Positions 56,956-64,000 of a stretch of DNA of 64,000 bases are shown in pieces. The DNA lies in the NCBI GenBank assembly GCA_002633025.1, contig NMRB01001163.1, positions 90,219 through 154,218 of the forward strand, in the 5' to 3' direction. The stretch comes from Notospermus geniculatus. Its lineage: Eukaryota > Nemertea > Pilidiophora > Heteronemertea > Lineidae. The position numbers were made by a program, and so were the translations under genes. Under the pieces are notes generated by a model. It was given only the letters and a program-made list of their open reading frames with translations, did no database searches and had not been told where the DNA came from. Position 1 is the stretch's first letter; every line of letters begins with the position of its first letter.

Positions 56956-59900
56956 ATGTCCACTGCTGGTGAGGACGTAGGCCTAGGTGATCAGAATTCA
57001 GGTTCTGATTCTGATAGCAGTGGAGAAGACAGGTAAGAGAACAGCATGATCTTTAAGTTAGGGTACTCTCCCTCCACAGCTGATGCCTCCTCGCACCGAC
57101 CCAGGGTCTTCACAACCGGCTCCCCTTCTCGCGCTTGGTTATTGCGGGAGGGTACGACCGTTAATGACCTGAGATTCTCAGGATGCAGCTGATCTTAGCC
57201 TTGTTCTCTCTGCTCCGAGCAAATTGATGAGGGTTTTTATTATGAAAAGACAGCTTGTTGATTCTAGATCTTAGTGGACTTCCTCCTTCTCATGCCAGGC
57301 TGGCGTCAATTGACATAAGGCCATATAAAAACATTACTTGTTTAGCGTCCCCGCCCGACCTGAGAAATACATCCGACCTGGCACATTTTTTAAAGTTTTT
57401 ATTTTTCAAAATTTGTCAAAATAAAACCTTAAAAAGCTGTGGAAAGGGTTAAAACAACATTTCCCCCAAAACATGTGCAGATGCATTCGTTGAACCCACT
57501 GACGATCTCTCCGACGGTGGTGCCACCATCGGAGAAAGGTATAATAACGACTGCGCCTGCGCAATAGCTTACAAGTTCATGAGTTGTAGCACATTTCAAT
57601 CCAACAAAGGTTTTAAACATAATATAATTTCATACATTATTCTTTGAGGCCTTAAATCCCTGGTTTGGGACCTTCAATCCGTGGTTTGGCTCCGTCCTCC
57701 ACTTATGCCACCATGTAAAGAAAAGAAACCCCCCCCACCTAAAAAAATTGGAAGAGGTGGACGCTAAACAAGTAATTTTTTATGTGGCCTAATGGTGCTG
57801 AGCTAGTCAAGTGGACTTAATATAACTTTTGACTGAGCAATATGATTTCAAACTTGAATATATGAAAAGACCATTACAGTAGCATATGTGACCCGGCACG
57901 ACAAAATGAGTCGGAATGAGCACACAAGAAGACCGAACATGTCCAAGGTGACCCCAACGGTTCGCTGATTTCAGGATTGTCTGCCCATTGTGAAATTTGA
58001 CTTGGTCGATTTCTGTGGTTGCTGTCTGGTTCCACCTTCGGTCTTCTTCTGTGCGACTTCCGACTCATTTTGCTGTGCCGGGTCACATATACCTATCGGC
58101 TTACAACTTCAGTATCATGATTGAAGAAATGGTTAGGTTTGTCAAGATATGGATGTTCATTTGTGAGCAATTCGTAACTTAAATTAACATTTTTTACAGC
58201 ACTAGTACAAGACGCCATTTAAAAATCTACACAAAAACGGGCGACAAAGGTACATCTGCTACATTCACCGGTGAACGACGAAGCAAAGATGATGTGATAT
58301 TTGATGCCCTTGGTTCCACAGATGAATTAACGTCTGCTCTAGGGTAGGGTAAAACATTTGATTGCTTCTTTTCTGTTAGCCTTAGTCCAGGATGGATTAT
58401 GAATAAGAATTGGGAAAATGGTCACTCTCCAAGTACATGTACCTATGGCTGTGTAATCTCAAGAGACATCTTGTACATTTTGTAAAATGGAAATATGTGA
58501 CCAAGTCTTGCAAAACCTGGCCAAAGTCGCTGAACACCACAGGGTAAATAGGTTATGTAGAGAGTGTCGTCACAATGAAAAGACGACGGTATGTTAGTGG
58601 CAAATAAAGCCAGCATCGATTGTGCAACAACTGGCTGGTATGATCAAGGCTTATTTATGTCACTCCCCACTGACTTTGGCCGGGTTTTCACAGACAGGGT
58701 CATTTATTGTTGCCATACTCATACTACTGTTTGCCACGACCTGACTGGTTAGAAAAAGCCATGCCACTTTTAATACTGAATTTACCTCTGTATTTTCAGT
58801 TTGGCAAAAGAATTTTGTGCTGATGCTGGCCACCCCCTGGTTGAGCGGTTAGAAACTGTAAGTATTGTCAAGATTTCTTCGTGATTTATACATCGTCCTC
58901 AAATCACATCGTAAAAATGATTTTCCTGTTTAGACGGCACTATTATCAGCTGTGGTGTCTACTTAAAACAATAATTTCACAATGCATTTAATTTCAGATC
59001 CAGTGTGTGTTACAAGATGTATCCTCAAATGTTGCCACACCTAAAACCTCAGCAAGAGATTCACACTTAAGTAAGAATAAAATATGAGGCAGTCTAGGAA
59101 AACCTGTTGGATGTCGCATTTGAGGGAAGTGTTAATGTCCTTGGTGAACCTGCACATTTCAATAGCAGATCAATGCACAGGCAATCTGACAGCCCTGATT
59201 GATCATTCAGCGACATCCAACGGGCGACCATCTCACATATTCTAGGGTGTTGTCGATTTCTCTATAAAGCAGGCGGTTCAAACCTGAGAAAATTCCATCC
59301 CACTGACCCAGTCAAAAGGGAAACACTTTGTATTTAAACACTTGTATCATGTAGACATGAAAATGACCAATATCTGCAAGCTGATATTTTGCAACTGTTG
59401 ATTGTATTATCAAAATATTATAGGTATCCCGCTGACGTCATCAAATCATGTGACTGGCTGTCAAAATGACGCAAACTGGCGTCAATAGGGTACTACACGT
59501 GGATTGACATTATGCCTGACGTGACGAGACAGCACACGGAATAATGTCATCGTGACGTTCCTTCAGGAAACACGTGGTCAATTTGACGGCCAACGTGGCC
59601 TTTATGACGTCACGTGGGAAACCTCTACAGGTTTACTTTCTCTACTTTCAGAGAGGACTGCCTTCAGCCCAGAAAATGTGACTGATTTAGAAAATTGGAT
59701 AGATGAATATACAGAACAGCTCCCACCATTAAAAAACTTCATAATCCCTGTAAGTTTAATTTTGTAAAGTACTTTAGGTGGTAAGATGTGGTGACTGGAC
59801 CATCAGATGACTCGCGTAGTACTTCTGTGTGACTGGTGAATCATGAAATAGTGGAAAGAATGAAAGGGATGTTTTGAGGCTTGTAAGATGAGTAAAAATT

Positions 59901-62417
59901 AAAATCCAAAATCCATAAGGCAGGCTTGCGAAGGAAAAGTGGAATGATTCCGCTTACCGGTAATTTAGAATACAAGATGAATGTTCATTTTATGATTTTC
60001 GTCCGAATTTTTCAGTCTGGTGGAAAATCTAGTGCTTCCTTACATTTAGCAAGAACAATATGCAGGCGCGCTGAAAGAAGGTAAACATTGCATTTGATTA
60101 GAACTGTTTGTGTGTCCCCAGAGGAGAGTAGGACGTCACAAATATTGGTGTTTTCCAAAAGGCAGCAGGTATAACATGTGTTATTGTTGTTGCCGGTATC
60201 TTTGCTCATCCTGGGAATGCATCTGGTGGGGCAGTTGGCCTATTTTCCAATTCTTACGGGCAAATCTGATGTTGACCACCAAATCACAGTAGCTCTATGT
60301 CCCAGTTAATAGCTGACTTCAGCTGACCTGAAGCTACTGGCTTGTACTCCCAACTCAAAATAAGGAATCTGAAATGCGTTACAGTAGCCGACATGTATTT
60401 CCTTTGAAAAGTTTTCCTACTCTCTGAGTTCAGAGACTCCCATCCTGCACTCGCAAATATTTTTCAGCTGGGAATGGTAGTGATGTAACAGACATTTGAT
60501 CTGCAGTTTCTGTCTTCCAGGGTTGTGCCATTGGTCAGGGAAGCTGAAATGGATCCAGAGCCTGCTAAGTACCTAAACAGGTAGGGACTGGAACAAATTT
60601 GTTGAACAAAGAAGCAGAGAATACTGCCAAATGCTGAACTTTTCTGTACACGGTCTCTCTGGTGCTGACAGGCTGTGAAAGTGGTGCAGTAGAGACGTTA
60701 CTGTATTGCCGTTAGAGCTGCTCAAGCCCACGCCTGCACATTTGTGACCCGATGTGGGAAAACCAGGCACACGTCTCCCGTACATTTTGTTCGCTACGTC
60801 TTCTAACTTGGGAGTATGTAATACTTATTTCGTGTCCAAGGGCTACTAATGCTGACTGGCCTCAGGGTGTCTTCCCATTCCGCCCTTTCCCAATTCGCCC
60901 CCTAATGGTTATTGGTTAGGGATAGCTACCTGTATTTAATGGATTTACCGTTAGGGGGCGAAATGGGAAGGGGCGAAGTGGGAATAAACCGGCCTCAGCC
61001 CTTGCAGATGTGCTTTTGTGCTACATACTTGTTATTTGCAATAAACATACATACTTTACTTTCGTCTGTCTAAGGTCCCTTCCACATATTCATGCCAGTA
61101 GAGGTCTAGCCTCCTGGAATAATTATATAAAGGATAAGTCTATTCTATTCAACAAAAATGACCAATGGCCATGGTGCCAGCCAGTCATATTGATAGCACT
61201 TTACCTTGGCCAGTGCATACATAATGAATTGGTGTTTAATGAAGGGACCTTAGACAGACGAAAGTAAAGTACATACGTCTCCCAGGCGGAATGGTTACAG
61301 CAATCGTTACACTACAAAAGCAGAAATCACTGAAGCTGTTACAGTCACAATGATAGGCTATTCTTCAGCAATGAATTCATGACCTAACGGGGTAGTCGAG
61401 AATCTTGTCACAGGCTGAAGACTTGTGCCCGGTTTTCCCAGACTGGGTCACATTTTACATGTACCGGTAGGCTACATCTGCATGTCATATTGTACCATAT
61501 ACTCTAGATTCGTTCTTCTAATGCCCGTTGTACACGGTAGGATTTTTTCCACTAAAAATTATAAATGAGGCTCATGAAGGGCGATTTCGGTCAGAGGCTA
61601 CCGATTGCCGTGCTGAAAGGCATTGTGACCACCCATTTAAGCCCCATTTATAACTTTTAGTACAAGAAAAATCCTACGTGTACAACGGGCATAAGGTTAC
61701 TTTACTGAACACCCATATGACCGCCTACCCTATTGAATATGCATGGCAAAATAAAGAGCTGTTCAATGTGACTCACAGGCGAGGAGGGAAAGGGCTATTG
61801 AAGACATCCGACCACAGATTGTTGACATCGTTATCTTCATGAGGTAATAGTGATTGAAACGGACACTCTTTTAATAGTACCTGCCAACAAAGCAGTCTTC
61901 GCGGCCCAGTGCAAGTATAAGGCAAGACTCACTCATTGGTCAGTTGTGTTGAATTGAATCAATAAATTCTTTATGTGGTCTATATTGTGGGCTAGGCCTA
62001 AACCTAGAGCATGAATATATGAAGTAACCTAAAGGCCTCCATACACTGAATGACAAACATCGAAATTAATCACTACAATTGTCCGTTCCAAAATACTTTT
62101 TGTGGAAATGTTCCATAAATGTTAAAATCTTCTGACACTTTTATGGAGTATTTCAACATGTCGCCACATCAAGTGTTGTCGAACTGACCATAGCAGCGAC
62201 TAATTTCGACTTTTGTCATTCAGTGTATGGAGGCCTTTAGAAGAACGAATCTAGAGTATGTACATGTATATATTCTGTTACTCAGTATTATATGTACTCT
62301 ATGTATGTTCCATTTTTCAGGTTGAGTGACTTTCTATTCACTGCTGCACGTTTTGCTGCCATGAAGGAGGGAAAGGAAGAAAAGATATATCGCCGCATTC
62401 ATCACGAAGATACCTGA
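56956..62417 (+). CDS. MMAB: Cob(I)alamin adenosyltransferase, PduO/MMAB type, 8 coding exons
   Basis: Transfers the adenosyl group of ATP to cob(I)alamin to make adenosylcobalamin for methylmalonyl-CoA mutase, normally in mitochondria. Exons: 56956-57032, 58200-58343, 58800-58857, 58998-59070, 59652-59749, 60016-60080, 60521-60580, 62321-62417, all in phase, giving 223 aa (human about 250). Motifs are [10 protein letters not shown] (ATP site), [60 protein letters not shown] and [14 protein letters not shown]. The final exon ends in a basic/His tail. The N-terminus from the ATG at 56956 ([20 protein letters not shown]) is acidic and serine-rich, not a mitochondrial presequence. An acceptor site just upstream means a further 5' exon may supply the true start. 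Confidence 0.95.
57072..57190. mobile_element. Short relative of the 11649-12430 insertion
   Basis: Shares CCAGGGTCTTCACAACCGGC and GACCTGAGATTCTCAGGAT with the ends of the FBP intron 2 insertion, in reverse orientation. Lies in MMAB intron 1. Confidence 0.68.
57896..58088. mobile_element. Foldback MITE, ATGTGACCCGGCAC arms, AT target
   Basis: Arms ATGTGACCCGGCAC / GTGCCGGGTCACAT (one gap), continuing as AAAATGAGTCGGA and AGAAGACCGAA. AT lies on both sides. It ends about 110 bases before MMAB exon 2. Confidence 0.78.
59092..59228. mobile_element. GGCAGTCNAGGAAAAC intron repeat, copy 4
   Basis: Left arm GGCAGTCTAGGAAAACCTG, then GGATGTCGCATTTGAGGGAAG, interior GTGAACCTGCACATTTCAAT, right arm GCGACATCCAACGGG. 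Lies in MMAB intron 4, starting about 20 bases after exon 4. Confidence 0.82.
59420..59629. mobile_element. Degenerate CRE-armed palindrome in MMAB intron 4
   Basis: Contains GCTGACGTCATCAAATCATG and ATGACGTCACGTGGGAAACC as opposing arms. Related to 35112-35485 and 56650-56806. The right arm ends about 20 bases before MMAB exon 5. Confidence 0.6.
60869..60986. mobile_element. Short palindrome, TTCCCATTCCGCCC arms
   Basis: Arms TTCCCA.TTCGCC.C and complement with GGGGGCGAA. Lies in MMAB intron 7. Confidence 0.65.
61053..61270. mobile_element. Foldback MITE, ACTTTACTTTCGTCTGTC arms
   Basis: Arms ACTTTACTTTCGTCTGTC then TAAGGTCCCTTC, perfect in reverse complement at the right side. The interior has weaker pairing. 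Lies in MMAB intron 7. Confidence 0.82.
61522..61691. mobile_element. Harbinger-like palindromic MITE, TAA TSD
   Basis: Arms TGCCCGTTGTACACG / CGTGTACAACGGGCA with TAA at 61519-61521 and 61692-61694. Lies in MMAB intron 7. Confidence 0.78.
62032..62237. mobile_element. Foldback MITE, AAGGCCTCCATACACTGA arms
   Basis: Arms AAGGCCTCCATACACTGAAT and complement, continuing with GACAAA and CGAAATTA. TA lies on both sides. Ends about 80 bases before the last MMAB exon. Confidence 0.8.
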
Positions 62418-64000
62418 TTGTCAAATTATGTCTTAGCTTTTGTGATATTGTATGACACATGTAGAGTACCCTCAGCTACATGTACATGTATACATGTATG
62501 AGTGTTCCCTCTGAAATTACAACAAAATCGCAGTTGTAAGGTCACAGAGGTCCAGTTTCTCCTGCTGGTGATGGTTGGCACTGCTCCCCAAAAGCAGGCT
62601 GTTGATATGTCCCGACACTGACGCTTTTGATATGATATTGATAACGTTCGAGGAACTAGATCCCAATGGTAAAGTCAGGTCTCTGTGACCTTACAACTGC
62701 ACGGGCCGGTTGCACAAAAGTTAAAAATCACTCTTAGCTTATCTTGGCATAAACTTATATGTTACTTTTGTAAGTTAAAACCAAGTTAAGGATTTAACAG
62801 GAAAAGTTAAATTAACAGACTTTTATCTTTTCAACTTTTGTGCAACCGGCCCCTGGTATAAATGTCTACCATGGTGAACATCAAGCATCGTGCATGAATT
62901 TGTTTATATTTAGACAGATAAAATGTGGACATACATATAGCTCTGGTGGAAAAAGCTTTCAAAATTTTCTACCGGTACTCATGTATACGAAAGAACCCAA
63001 GGGCCTTACTCACAAAGCATCCTTTAGGCCCCGATTACATAGAGCTATACGCTATTCGGTATTCGGTGTACGGTGCAAAATTGGACATGCACAATACGAA
63101 CAAAAAGCAAATAGCGTGCCCTCAGAATAGTTTAGTCTGATGTAAACCGCTCATGGAAATAACCTTGCTCGATTCAAACTATACGCGTGCCCTACAAAAC
63201 GTACCTAGAATACCGAATAGCGTATAGCTCTATGTAATCGGGGCCTTATGGGACTTAAGGATTGGTAGCTGGCTGGTCCCTATCTCTTCTCTGGTCATAG
63301 TGCTGGGATGTGAAACCAGTCACCTAATGGATCAGTACTTTGCTTTCTGAAAAGTGTCCCCGAGAAGTTTGTGTGAAATTGCTTTTTGGTAATGGATACT
63401 ATTCAAGTATGATATTTAGTCAAAACAATGTATTGAAAGTGATATGCAAAGTATTTTTTTTGCAAAATAAGGATTACAAGCACAGCATTGAACGTCCCCC
63501 GTCGCCCTGGGTGTAAGGTGGACGGTTGTGTTGTGCGAAGGTATCCCCTCTAAGGAGGAGTTTTGTTTTCGAATTGAATAGAGAGGGGTTTTGAAAACGA
63601 CTGAAGATTGTTGGTTCATGTTTGGTGGTGGTGGGGGGATGTATAATGGGCTGAAAGGTGTGTCATGTAAAAGAATTGGTGAAATCGGATGTGCTCCCTA
63701 CAAGGCTGAAAAATCAATTAAACTTTAAAATCCTAAGATATATTATGTACCCTTGCTAGGTGAGCCTACCATAAAAATTTGATGAAATTCCGTTCAGTAT
63801 TAAAGGCACAATCACAGTTTTTGTGTTTCGGCTTTTGGCCCCCTGGTGGCAAAGTGGAGAATCGGATTTAGCCGATTCTTTCACGTGACACATCGTTTCA
63901 CCCATGATACACCCTCCCACCAAATATGAAACCAAAATCTTCAGTTGTTCAGAAGTTACAGAGCGGAAGGTAACTTTTGTGATTTTTAGCCCGCTTGGCC
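62418..64000. other. MMAB downstream region, no further gene
   Basis: Begins with the MMAB 3' UTR. Foldbacks lie at 62703-62853 (arms GGGCCGGTTGCACAAAAGTT and complement) and 63027-63245. Nothing coding is recognised up to the window edge. Confidence 0.6.
63027..63245. mobile_element. Harbinger-like palindromic MITE, TTA TSD
   Basis: Arms of about 39 bp, essentially perfect, beginning GGCCCCGATTACATAGAG. TTA on both sides (63024-63026, 63246-63248). Its ATTACATAGA segment also occurs in the arms of 15166-15295, which has TAA flanks, so both may belong to one family. Confidence 0.82.

Noticed and set aside
61791-61843. Possible extra MMAB exon (acceptor CACAG, donor GAGGTAATA, frame [16 protein letters not shown])
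   Set aside because: Splicing it between exons 7 and 8 gives a stop in the required phase, and exon 7 joins exon 8 in phase without it. No family match is apparent.

Overview
This is a eukaryotic nuclear scaffold: intron-rich genes with GT/AG splice sites, tRNA-derived SINEs, and very many short palindromic DNA transposons. No bacterial, plasmid or CRISPR feature is present. The organism is probably a highly polymorphic marine invertebrate, plausibly a deuterostome (echinoderm, hemichordate or cephalochordate grade). I base this on vertebrate-like exon structures, the repeat load, and blocks of a few percent divergence that look like unmerged alleles. I could not fix the species.

Four housekeeping genes can be read exon by exon, each with every junction in phase: (1) fructose-1,6-bisphosphatase (+, 8146-17139, 7 exons, 339 aa); (2) METTL6-type tRNA-Ser m3C methyltransferase (-, 22433-19417, 5 coding exons, 320 aa); (3) ubiquilin (+, 24742-41025, 12 exons, 513 aa); (4) MMAB/PduO-type cob(I)alamin adenosyltransferase (+, 56956-62417, 8 coding exons, 223 aa from the ATG I chose). 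They serve unrelated pathways (gluconeogenesis, tRNA modification, proteasomal shuttling, vitamin B12 metabolism) and nothing suggests an operon-like unit.

Layout: 1-933 flank; 934-5829 an extra copy of the FBP intron 2-5 region with exons 3-5; 5830-8145 repeats; FBP 8146-17139, whose 9604-15833 is the partner of the extra copy; METTL6 on the minus strand; a duplicated ubiquilin exon-1 region (22888-23686 and 24313-25119); a transposon-rich ubiquilin intron 1 holding a decayed MULE-like transposase; ubiquilin exons 2-12; a gene-free stretch from 41 to 56.9 kb with two further duplicated blocks (43128-45686/45688-48106 and 49657-51708/52662-54359) and a 953-base gap of Ns; MMAB; then a gene-free tail. 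Some single-N joins (45687, 26066) sit exactly at duplicated sequence, which points to uncollapsed haplotypes.

The most informative content is the mobile DNA. The allelic pairs give filled and empty sites, so target-site duplications (TSDs) can be read directly. CAG-ended (hAT-like) elements give 5- or 6-bp TSDs, GGCC-ended foldbacks give 3-bp TSDs, CCC-ended elements sit at TTAA, and pogo-like elements at TA. Two elements keep fragments of transposon proteins (a BED-finger-like N-terminus and a RecQ-like N-terminal segment). I found no evidence of a wholly new biological system.
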